A stretch of DNA of 64,000 nt. It comes from Eublepharis macularius. Taxonomy: Eukaryota; Chordata; Lepidosauria; Squamata; Eublepharidae. Below the pieces are notes generated by a model that worked only from the letters and a program-made list of their open reading frames with translations, was not told where the DNA came from and searched no databases. The DNA lies in the NCBI RefSeq assembly GCF_028583425.1, contig NC_072795.1:11059001-11123000 (forward strand), read 5' to 3'. Positions 24,001 to 36,600 of the stretch are shown here, in pieces (position 1 is the stretch's first letter; every line of letters begins with the position of its first letter). Both the position numbers and the translations under genes were made by a program.

Positions 24001-27000
24001 AGAAGAACTCCTGTGCTCCACAGAGCCCCCAAACGGGCCCGTTTCGGCACAAATTGGGCCCGTTTTGAGACGCTGTGGAGCTCAGGAGTGCTTCTGCACT
24101 CCACAGCAACCAAAAATGGGCCCAATCCGCACTGAAACGGGCCCGTTTTCAGGCACTGTGGAGCACAGAAGCGCTCCTGTGCTCTGCAGTGCCTCAAAAA
24201 CGGGCCCATTTCAGCACGGATTGGGCCCGTTTTGAGCCCCTGAGGAGCCTGGACGTACTCCCAGGGGCTGTGCGATGATGTCACTTCTGAAGTGACATCA
24301 TCGCGCCTGTGGGGGCGTACGCTCACACGCGCACTTCGCATGCACACACCCCTCTCCCCCAAGGTAAGTGCCAGGCCCCTATCCCCAACCCGGAGGTTGA
24401 GGGGGCCTAGATCAGGGGGTGTCAATGCATGGTTGAGAAAGCACTGCTGTTCTATATTTGAAGGTGCCTTTCAAACCAGTGGTCCCTCAAGTCATTATTG
24501 TCTACTCAGCCTGGCAGTAGCTCTCCAGGGTCATAGGCAGCAGTCTCTCTTTTACATCACCAGTACTCAATCCTTTTAATTGGAGATGCCAGGGATTAAG
24601 CTTACAAACTTCTGCTTGAAAAGCAGATACTTTACCACTGAGTCACAGGCAGCACCTTTCGTATGGCTTAGATTTGTTAGGTACAAGGCTCACCTAGACA
24701 AAAAAGAAAGGGTCCCATTTGAATGCAAGTGAACCAGGTTCCTAGCACTTCATTACAAAAAGAGTGGTCTCAGGGTGAAAGATAATTAAGCAAAATTCAA
24801 ATCAACCAGCAGCTCCCAGCTCAAACCAGTCCAGTGCATCATCATTTATTTATAGCCCACCCCAGATGTTGATAAGTCTCTCACACAGGATATGCAAGTA
24901 TCCACAAGAGCTTGTCTCTGAGAAAGTGGATATTTGAGGCTCGTTTTGGAAGCAGTATCAACTGATAAGCATTTTTGCCACAAATTTTGACCACAGAAGC
25001 CATAACACTAGTAGTAAAGTCCATCAAGTCCAGGCTGGTGTCTTCCATAAAGGTGGCTGCTGTCTCTCGCCTACAAATGCATTCCCCTTGTTTTTTACTC
25101 ATGGTTGGAATCTCACTGAGCAGTTCACTTGCCCACCTCATGGAGGCTTGGTCAACATGGGAAGTGGCCATCAAACACTCACGTGCTGCACACTGATGCC
25201 CCGTGAGTCCTGCACAGGGTGACCTCATTCTCGCAATCTGCAGCAGCTCTTAAGTAACTCTGCCCATCTTTTGGATCTACTGCACCAAATACTAATCTGA
25301 AACAAACTCTATTCCTTCTTGATCTTATCCCCCCCCCCCCAAAATCTGGAAATGTAACCAGATCTTTTACCTCCAGAGAGGCCTTTGGGGTTTCTCATCC
25401 ACTGGGGTATCCAAGAACTCCAGCACTCTAATTGATTTGGTAGTTAAGCAGTGGAGATCTTCCTGAGGAAATCAGTGTCTGGGTCAAGCATATGCTGACT
25501 CTTTTCTTTCATGAGACAATTTTCTCCTCCTGTCTCATAATTCTTTGTTTCAAGCACCAAATTCCAGACACCTAAAATATACTGCATGCATAACACTAGG
25601 CAAAGCTGTGAGTTGAGAGGATCTTCTGTTTGCCTTGGTCAGCCAAATTGTGCAGCCTTTGCTATCTGTAACCTAACTTGAGCACGATTTTTGAGGCCCT
25701 GGCCTGGTCAGACAGAAAGTCTATCTCTAAGAGTCTCTCTACATGACACTTCTTACATGAGGACTCTCAAGGAAGGGAGACACAATGTTAACCAGGGCCG
25801 TTTCCACACTGGCTATAAATAGCGCAAGACTCACGGAAGGCTGCCGGCTTCCTCGCACAGTTTTTAACACCATCCGACTACAAAACACCATAAATCACTG
25901 TCTGTGGTGTTTTGTAAACAGATGGCATCAAAAATCGCGCGAGGAAGCCGACATCTGTGAGTCTCGCGCTACTTATAGACAGTGTGATGTTCTCTTCTTC
26001 GGCCCCTTAGTATTCCAACTGGATTTGTTGAGGGAGGAAGGACTACCCTTCTCTTGATGTTTGGTCTGCTATCTTACCTTGAATGATCTGATGTATCTCA
26101 TATTGGAAGGATTCTTAGACTCTCGAAAGGACTGAAACCTCTTTCTCGAATTTCCTTCTTCTTCTCTTTTTTTTTGAGGGAAGGACTTGCTTCTTTTCTT
26201 TGTCCTCCACCAGATATTTGTCCAGATCTTCTCCAAACAGGTTGATGCCTTTGAAGGGGACTGCGGTTACTTTGACTTGGGCCAAAGGGTCCACATCTCA
26301 GTTCCTAAGCCCAGTGTTGTGCCTGGCTGCCACACTGAGAACCATGGTTCTCGCTGACAATAGCAGAACATCCAAGAGCACGTTCGTTGCAAGGGCTGTT
26401 GCCAGGGCTATTTTCTTGGTTCCATCCTTCAGCTCTTTGAAGACATTGCTGCTTTACTGCAGTCAGGTCTGAAAACCCAAGCACAAAGCTGCTGCTGATG
26501 CTCTGAGAGATGTAGTGAAAGCTTCAAAATTTCTGCACAGAGCTTGTTCAATCCCATCAGCAGAGGAGTCCTTGGGCAAACCATATGTGTCCATGGGCAG
26601 CATGGGATTAGCTGTCAGCTTGGTCACCGGATCATTCACCAATGACAGTTGGATCCTCTTAGTAGCCTCTGGAACCAGTGTACAAGACTAAGAAAAAGAA
26701 ATAGGGTGGTTAGCTTTGGGTTTTGCCAGAGCTTCCCATTCAGCCTTCACCAAGGCATAAAAGGCTGCTGGGAGGAAAACCCTGAAGGAGTTGTCTCTGA
26801 GTTGGGAGGGGGGTCCTCTCCAACTCCTCTGGGAAATCTAGGCCTGGTTCCTCCTTCCCCTTGGCCGTATGGGAAATCTCTAGTACCCTCCGCACCTTAA
26901 GAAGCAGTCTAGTATACAGCTTCTGGGGGGGGGCTTGTTTACATCAGGGTCACTATGCTGCACTACAGAATTTCCACTCTTCTAACAGTCCCCCTTTCTC

Positions 27001-27644
27001 CTTGGCTGAGGAAGAATAAGATATCTCAGAGTCCTCAGGTTGGAAGTTTAACAGAGGGCTGTGCTCTCTATGGTATTTGCCTCCTCTTTGTTCTGGGGGG
27101 ACTGCCATTGTGAAATAGAGATTTATTCAGAATTCAGTAGGCTGTTGAATAAATCCTTGCTCCTCTGTGTTGGAAGGAATGGACTGTGCAATGTCACTTA
27201 ATGCCAGCACAGATATCAGCGTCTCAGGGAAAGGCAATAAAGAGCAAAGGGCTAGATAGGCTGCTTCCTGACCTTACCTTTGTCTACTTCTGCCACTGTC
27301 CCTTTGTTACCCAGATTGCTATTCTCTGAGGAGTCCAGCTGTTAGGCTACTCATCTGTGCTCCTTCAGGACCTCTTTGAATTCTTGCTTATTTCTGACCT
27401 GAGCAACGGCAGTAGCATTGTTATAACAACTACTGCGCTTAGATACTACTCTTCTAGGCAAAATAGTGCCAATCAGAGCTGTGTACAAGGTCAGTATTAT
27501 CATTATCCCTCCAATATTGCTGTGGAGCTGAGGCTGAGAAGAGTGCCTTACTCGAGGTCACCTGCTGAGCTCATGGCAGTTATGGGATTTGAACCAGCAG
27601 AGTGCTGATTTGTGCACAGCCACTTAGCCACTATGTCACAGTAG

Positions 27645-27683
<39 letters not shown>

Positions 27684-30600
27684 GGCATCCTGACAGGACC
27701 AGGCCCTGGACCTTCCCCCTTTCACTAGCCTGTTGAAAGGCCTGCGAGGAGGCCAAGGCTAGGGACTTTGGCAAATCCAGGCTGCAGATTATGCTCTCTG
27801 AGGCCTGGGATGTAGCTAGGCCTGCCTTTGCTGACAGGTGGCTAGGCCTGCCTTTGCTCCCTTTCACTAGCCTGTTGAAAGACCTGAGAGGAGGATGAGG
27901 CTAGGGTAGGGTTGCCAGGTCCCTATAACCTCCCAGCAGGAGGGGTAGGGACCTGGCACTTACCTTGTCCGAGCAGCATGGTGTTCATTTGCTCACATGC
28001 AGAGGTTGCATGCACTTGTGATGATGACAGTCTCAGAAGTGACACTCAAACGAAGCACGAGAGTGCTCCCATGGCTGATGCGACAACATCACTTCCGAGA
28101 GTGATGTCATTGTGCCTGTTAGGAGCACGTGCAGCATGTTACTGGGGAGCCTGCTGGAGGTGGGCAACCTCCAGGAACTTGCCACCTCCCACTGATCGCT
28201 GGGCAATCAGCAGGGAAGGGGGCAAACGCTTGGGAGTTTGCCTGCCACTCACGAGCACCTGGGAACCCTAGGCTAGGGAGTTTGGCAAATCTCAGTGGCA
28301 GATTACACTCTCTGAAGTCTGGGAAGTAGTTAGGCCTGCCTTTGCTGACAGGTGGCTAGGCCTGCCTTTGCTCCCTTTCACTAGCCTGTTGAAAGCCCTG
28401 TGAGGAGGAAGAGGCTAGGGAAGGGTTGCCAGGTCCCTATAACCTCCTGGTGGGAGCAGGAGGGACCTGGCACTTACCTTGTCCCAAAACAAACACAAAA
28501 GGCTCCCCCGAGACTAGACACTAGCAACACTACAAACCACCCTTCCTGGAGTCTGCAATAAATACCATTCAATGGAACAATCAATTGGTCAATTTATACT
28601 ATTAAAGTGCCAACAGAGCTCTAATACATGAATCAATTACATAAAATTATTGCACCATTCCATCATGCCAAAAATACATACATACAGATCCATTAATTAT
28701 AATACATATATTTATGATGCTGTCCCACTGGTGGGGACAAAATCTCCAAGTATCAAAATTTATGTAGTAAATTATGTTGTAAATTCATGAACAGCCCAAA
28801 AGCGCTTGGACGGTATCCCGTTGTGTGAGTTGTCTCAGCATGCTGAAACAGTTTTTCCTTCAATGCTATAATGTTGCCACTGAGGCTGCAAAATCACAGC
28901 GATGCCAGTGCTGTGAAGTCTGCCTTTAGAATGTCACAACCGTGCCTATGAGTTTTGCCGGTATATATTCATTTCATCCCATGTCATGTATTTCACTTCT
29001 TCATAGGCTCCTTTATACAATATCACTTGCAAAGCACTCAGTATTTCACCACCATGTTGGTTGCTAAAGACGGCGTTCATTTGCTCACATGCAGAGTGTG
29101 CATGTACTCTGGTGCCTGTGCAATGACATCACTTCCAGAAGTGACGTTGTTGCACTGGCTGCAGAAGCACTCCCAAGCTCTGTGTGGGGCTGATTCTGCC
29201 TGTTTGGGACCAAAATTGACCCTAAGCGAAGCGCAACATCGCTCCCACAGCCACCGCGACATCACTTCCGGGAGTGATGTCGTTACGCCTGTTGGGACCA
29301 CATGGTGCGGCACTTTACTGGAGTGCCCACTGGAAGTGGACAACCTCCAGGAGCTTGCCAGCTCCAGCTGATCATTGGGCAATCAGTGAGCATGGGGAAT
29401 TTGCCCACCACCAGCAGGCACCTAGGAACCCCAGGCTAGGGAGTTCACAAATCTAGGTCGCAATTATGCTCTCTGAGGTCTGGGAGGTGGCTAGGCCTGC
29501 CATTCCCGCCAAAAGAAAGTTTCCCAGCAAAAGGAGAAAGCAAAACTGAAATGAAAGAACACCTGAGAAATCCCAGCCAAAGGGAAGAGAAATAAAAAAG
29601 GGCTCATTTTATTTGGGATGAGCTGGATCTGAGGCTTCTGCTGCTCTTCTCACCCTTCTCTTTCCTTTTGCAGACCCTGTTCCCCACTGGATCAGTCTTA
29701 CCATGGTTCAGTCAGGGCTGCCGGGATTGGAGCAGCTCCTCTGCTGCTGCTAGAGCCTGCTCCGTCCAAGCCTATGGGAGTTGCCGGGAGTGTATGTAAC
29801 AGGTTACCACAGACTCAAAATTGAACCCTTTGATTGTCTGAGGGGGGTTCCTCTCAGCCCGAAGGTTGGGGACCTCAGTGGTAGTCCGCAGTTGAGGCCA
29901 TGGAACCTAGGAGTATCTAGGGTTGTTCACTCTATTGCTCACCATCACGGTTGCAGTCATAGAACCTAGGAGTACCTAGGGCTGTCTACTTTATCGCTCG
30001 CCATCACTCCAAAGTGATACAGTGTGAAGGGGGGTAGTAGAGCACCTTCCTTTCACGTGCAAGCTCAATGCTGTTCTTCATTCAGAATTGCTGCACTCTG
30101 TACAGCGCCATCAAAGACATCCTTCTCCAAAGAAAGGGCCAGAAAGACTGGCAATCCCTGGGACAAGCCCCTCCCCTCCAGGATCAAAATCAGCTGACCC
30201 TGAAGAAAGGACTGCCCCACTCCTAGGACCACCGGAGAATTAAGCAACGTATTCCTGCTTCCCCCCCGCCCCCAGTCTAACTGGCTGCCTTGTGTACCTC
30301 TTTTTGGTATCTCAGAACTAACAAAAAGTTAGGACACCATCCAGACATCTTGATTTGGCCCCATGAACAATAGTTAATGCACTGAGAATTGCCCTCGAGT
30401 TTAATTCAGACCATGATGTTCAGGCGGTGTACTGAAGTGCAGGTTTTGCATTTGTTTTTCCTGCAGTTGTATGAAGGGATCCCATGGCTCATGAAACATA
30501 TCTCATGGCCGTACAAGAAGGTATTTGATGGTGTAGATGTTGTGCTTTCACTTGCAAGGAAAGAGACAGAAAAGCATAGGGCGCAACTGGCACAACATGA

Positions 30601-33600
30601 TCCACGTGATTTCATCGATTACTATCTACTTCAGATGAAGAAAGTAAGTATCCACTTTGTGAATGTAGCTCATTTGAACCGTTATTACATTCCCTCTTTG
30701 GAATAAAGAGCAACATCTCCAGAACCACCTCAAGGATTTTCTGGCCCTTGCATAATATCAGCATACAGTTCTTGAAACCCAGCATTTTCTCCTTATTAAA
30801 CTCTGTCTTTAAATAATGTATAACCCCACAGAAAAATGAAATGAGTAAGAGAGGGTAGATTTTTTCCACACTCCTGAGTACAATAGGGTGGTAGGTAAAC
30901 GGGGCAACAGCACTTCCCTCTGATGTTGGGTGTTTTGCCTACTGGATCCAGTTGATCTGCTTCACCAATCCCTTACTCCACATCCTTGTTCTGCAACCAC
31001 CAGCCACAACTTTTTTCACACTGCAGCTTTGGCTGTGCCATATCAGCTTTACTTAAGATTATTGTGAAGTTTCGATTTAAGAACAAGCCACTTGCTGAAT
31101 TATCCTCAGTATGTGGATAACATGCATGAGAGGGAAGAGCAAGATGCTCTTCACCAGTTTCTTCTTGTAAAACAAAGCATCTCAAATATTCAAATCTCAA
31201 ATACTCAAACAACCTACATAGGTTGTTCTCAGCCATAAAAATTAACTGCATCATATTAAGACATTCTTAACAAAGACTAAATTGTTAACTGTAACATGTT
31301 CTGTATACGACTGCATTTTAATAGTAAAAATCTTTGGTCTAACTCTGTAGATTTCAGAATTCTGTATTTTTCAGCCTTATCCATAACTATCTTTACTCTA
31401 ACTGATATCTCTTAACTGCTATTCTTTAACTATCATACCTCAATTGTCGACTTCTTAACTGTCCTCTTTCTCCTTTCAAAAGACTCCCAAAAGTATTTCC
31501 CAGGTTTCAGTTAACCAATTTAACCAATCACATTATTAGTTCTTTTTAAATGAATATACATCCGTATTACAATTTCATGCAACAGAATTTAGCATTAATG
31601 CTAAACACACATATTTAAAAACTTAAAATGCATAACGAGCCCCTAAACATTAGGGTGAGTTCATTTCTTGTCTAAGGGTATTGGTTACAATTAATGTGTG
31701 GTAATGATCTTGTATTCAGAGTTCTTCTGCACCTATAATTACTAAGGATTAGTTTCCTTCCACACACCGTCATGTACAGAGGTAAAGAAGATGGCTATTG
31801 TAAGCAGAGTTATGTCCTTCTAAGTCCACTGAAATGAGTGCTTAGGATGGCACAGCCTCTCCCTTTAACCAATATGTGAATACAAGTATAATGTCTGAAG
31901 CTTAAAGGAGGACATAATTCAAGCAAGATGGTCATGGAATATTCGTTATGTCCTAGGTACATCATCACCCATTTACACAGTGTGTCAATTATATGTATTC
32001 CATGGTTCTAAAACCGCAATGAAAAATGCAGATTAGAAACCACTCTTCCAAAGCAGGAAGCACACTCAGCTCCTCTAAAGACAGATTAGTTTTCCCTGGT
32101 ACCCTTGAACCAATTCATCATGCTGTTAATCACAGTTATAAATGAAAGGTAGATTGAACATCAGGAAATGGAAAACAAGCCATTAAGACAGACTAAATCA
32201 CATGATAGGGTGATGATGTAATTGTTGGAATAGGCGACTCAGCCTGCCTTTGGACACTGGGGGGCACTGCATGTCTCTTTGAATGTAATGTATAAGTCTA
32301 GCAATCTGCCACTCTCTTGTCTAAGGTGGGAATGCCTACTGACTCCTCCTCTCTTGCCTCTATGCCTCTTGGGAGATTTCACACCTTCCCTCATGCTCTT
32401 CCAAGAGAAAAGATGTAAAGCCACCATGCTCCTCATGGAGCCCTCCTCTTTGTCCACAAACCTGCACCTACAACCTCGCAGCCTAGTTTCAGGCCGTGGT
32501 ATTAGCCTAGAGAATATAACTCTTTAGATAGGATCTTTCCCTTGTTATTACCAGAAGATATTGCTATGGAGAAATCTGCTACAATAAACTGTAAGTTCTA
32601 TCTTTCTATGAATTTTGTCTGAGGATTAATTAATGCACGTTTGTAAGGGGTTAAACGCTTATGACTATATTACTCTGCTATGATACTCTGCTAAGTTACT
32701 AAACTAAATATATAAAATACCATAAATCTCTAACAGGGTTAATGGTAGCCCAGTCTTGAATAAGTTCCTCAGGGCCAAAGAAAAGCCCATAGTTGAATCT
32801 AAGAAGCAAAAAAAAAAAGTTTTTTTTAAACTGCAAAGCTGAATCTAGAAGTGAAGAGTTTTAAACTGCAAAGTTTTTTTTTCCTTGATGCTGCTGGTCT
32901 AACAGCCAGGCAGAACAAAAGGACTCAATTAGCACGTGAATGCCCTCACAGGCAACCTCACGAGGAACAAAGAAAGAAATTAGGTGAAAAGTCTAACAGC
33001 TTTTTCCCTACCCTCAAACGTGCACTGAAAAGCAGAGAAACCTCCTTTTTAAAACTTTTGGCTAACTGGAGCCAGGAAACTAAAAGTTAAAGAGGGAAAA
33101 CAGAAAACTAAAAGTTAAAGAGGGAAAAGTAAAGTTTTCTAGAGAAATACTTTGAGATTTCTTGAAAATGTCAGACCAACTACTACAAATTGCTTTATTC
33201 AGACAGCAGTTTTCGACTAAAATGGGAGATAATGGAGATGTGAATGCTCATATTGAATCTTTGTTGAATCAAATAGATAAACTAGCTACTGTTGGTCAGA
33301 TTCGAGATGAAGATTTGAAAATTGCTCTGGTTTTAAGCTCACTACCAAAGAGTTATTCCAGTTTAGCAAAGTCTCTTACTGAAAAAAGGGCTACATTGGA
33401 GGAAGTGCTAGATCAGATAAGATCACAGTACAATGAACAGAGATCTTATCCTCAGGAAAAGAAATGCAAGACTGACTCGTGTTACATGGTCAGAGAGGCC
33501 AGACCCAGAGGGGCAGGACCTAGGCAAATTGATTACTGGCAAAGAGCCAATCCTAGAGAAAGGCAGACTCCTCCTTTCTGCCACAAATGCAATAAGCCCG

Positions 33601-36600
33601 GTCACCTCCAGAGGGAGTGTTTTAGCAACAGAAGCTACAGCCACAAGGGCAGAAACAATTATACTGCTGCAAGCAGGAACCAACAGGCAGAGAGAAACAG
33701 AGATTTTTCAAAAGCAAGAGCTAGTAATTTTAGAGATTTTCCTCAAACAAAGGCTGATAATAATTATCATGTGTCTCATATTGCTCGAATAAATGATAGC
33801 CCGCAATGCTGGGTTTTAGATAGTGGCGCCTCAGCCCATATGGTTTCAGATATTAATCTGTTTTATGAATTAGATACCAGTGCATCTAAGAACGTTATGA
33901 TGGCTAACGGGACAAATGTGAAAATTAATGGGAAAGGCTCTATTATGCTTCATAGCAATAATGATTTCTCTAAAAAGATAATTAAAGTAGAAGAAGTTTT
34001 ATACATTCCTGATTTAAAGGCAAACCTACTAAGCGTACCTGTACTATCACAAAAAGGATTTTCTATACACTTTGAGAATAACAAATGTACAGTTTCTCGC
34101 GAAGGAGAGATATATTCCACAGGTAGTCTCAGAAATGGAGTCTTTGAACTGGACTGCCAAGGAGAAAAGGCCTACTGGGCAACAACAGCTACTACAAAAG
34201 GAGAACCAATTGAACTCTGGCATAGAAGATTTGCACATCGCGATATGCAAGCCATAAAGGAGCTGCAGTCTAAGGACTTGGTAACAGGTATTAATATAAG
34301 TGCATGTGGCAATGATGATGAATTATGTGTTTGTTGTATAAAGGGAAAGGCAACTCGACCTTCAATTCCCAAACAAAGCCAAAGGTGCTCAAGGCAACCA
34401 CTTGAACTAATCCATACTGATTTATGTGGTCCTATTAAACCAGCATCAACAGGAAATAACCTTTATATATTGTCTTTCATTGATGACTTCTCGAGATATA
34501 CAGTGTGCTATTTGCTGAAAGAAAAATCACAGACTGAGCAGAAACTGCGTGATTATGTTTCCATGGTGTCTAACAAGTTCAACAGGAAACCTCAAGCCTT
34601 TCAAAGCGACAATGGCGGTGAGTACGTTTCCCATGCCACACAAAGATTTCTCAGGGAAAATGGAATCCAACATAGATTCACTGTTCCCTATAACCCCGAA
34701 CAGAATGGGGTCACCGAGCGCAAAAATCGTTCTATCATGAATATGGTCAGATGTATGCTAATTGATTCAGGACTTCCCTACAGACACTGGGGAGAAGCGG
34801 CCTTGACTGCAATCTACTTACAAAACAGATTGCCCACTAAAGCTACAAACAAAACTCCTTATGAGTTATGGCATAATAGGAAGCCAAGCATAGAACACCT
34901 TAGAGTATTTGGATGCAAAGCATATGTGCATATACCAGAAGAAAAGAGATCCAAACTAGAACCCAGAGCCTTAGAAGGCATCTTTGTAGGATATGCTCCA
35001 GGATGTAAGGGATATAGGATTTTAAACCCAGAAACTAACAGTGTTACTACACGCAGAGTTGTGCAATTTGATGAGCAACAAAGGAGCAACCAGAATGCTG
35101 CTACACGTGACCCTTCAGAGGGAGAGGATGATGACAGCCAGCTGCTGTTGTATCGGCCAGATGACATCGCTACGCAAATGCGACCAGATATCCAACCCGG
35201 TGATGAGGCAATGGATGCAGCCTCTGAGCAGATGCAACCAGAAGCCCGACCAGGTGAGAGAATAAAGGCGGAAATTCCCAGGCCAGTAGATGTGCCTGAG
35301 GAGCCAGAGCCCGCTGCGGAGGCAGAGGTGACTCAGGACCTTAGGCACTCTCAGCGCGTCAACAGAGGAGTTCCAGCCGAGAGACTGACCTACCTTGCAA
35401 GGTCGTCGCCACAACAAGAACCAACTTCATGGCCCAAGGTTCAACAAATGCCTGAACCAGAAGCAAAGAAATGGAAGGAAGCAGCACAAGAGGAAATAGA
35501 TGCTCTACACAAGAACAAAACATGGACTCTCACAAAACTACCTAAGGGTAAGAATGTTATTGGATGTAAATGGGTTTTTAAAGCTAAGAAAAATTAGAAT
35601 GGTGCAGTTGAGAGATACAAAGCTAGAGTAGTAGCCAAAGGATATTCTCAGATTTATGGAACTGATTATGATCAAACTTTTGCACCAGTTGTAAAATATT
35701 GCACAATCAGGATGCTTTTAAGCATAGCAGCTTCTAGAAACATGCAAACAGAACACCTGGATATAAAGACTGCATTTTTACATGGCGAAATTGAGGAAGA
35801 ATTGTATATGAGTCAACCTCCAGGGTTCATAGATGAACAGAATAAACACTTAGTATGCAAACTTCAGAAAGGACTTTATGGTCTTAAGCAAGCTGCCAAA
35901 TCTTGGAATGATAAACTGACCAAAATGTTACTTGATCTAGATTTTAAACGAGGCAAAGCTGACCTCTGTCTTTACAGTAGATACAAGAATGAGAGATGGA
36001 CTTTTATTTTGTCTTATGTTGGTGATCTTATCCTTTGTTATGAAAATTCAAGTGATTGGGCTGAAATTATATCTCATCTAAACAAGGAAGTCGAGGTGAA
36101 ACACTTGGGCAATGCTAATTTTTATTTGGGGATCCAGATCGAGAGAGAACCAGATGGCAGTTACCTTCTCAGCCAAAGACAAAAGATACTAGAACTACTG
36201 GAAAGTTTTAGGACTAGAAAATGCCAATCCAATGCCTACACCAATGGAAGTAGGTTTTCTGAAAGAAAAGGAAGCAAATGAGCCTCTACCAGAGAACAAC
36301 GGGTACAGAACTGCCATAGGCAAGCTTCTTTACCTAGGAATGACAACAAGACCTGACATTGCAACAGCTGTAGGTATTCTATCCAGGAGGGTAAGTAAAC
36401 CCACTGTGAATGATTGGACCGGAGTAAAAAGAGTAATGAGATATTTAAAGGGTACTGCAGATTCTAAACTAAGGCTGCCAGCTAGTAAAAATCCCACACT
36501 ATTGGGATATGCTGATGCAGATTGGGCTAAAGATAATTCAGACTGGAAATCCACTACTGGTTATGTGTTTTTCTATGGGAATGGACCTGTAACTTGGGCC

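Noticed and set aside
23766..24425. 219-codon minus-strand frame
   Set aside because: Its protein is a tandem repeat of the GC-rich dispersed block ([14 protein letters not shown] units), with no domain, and lies in a P450 intron.
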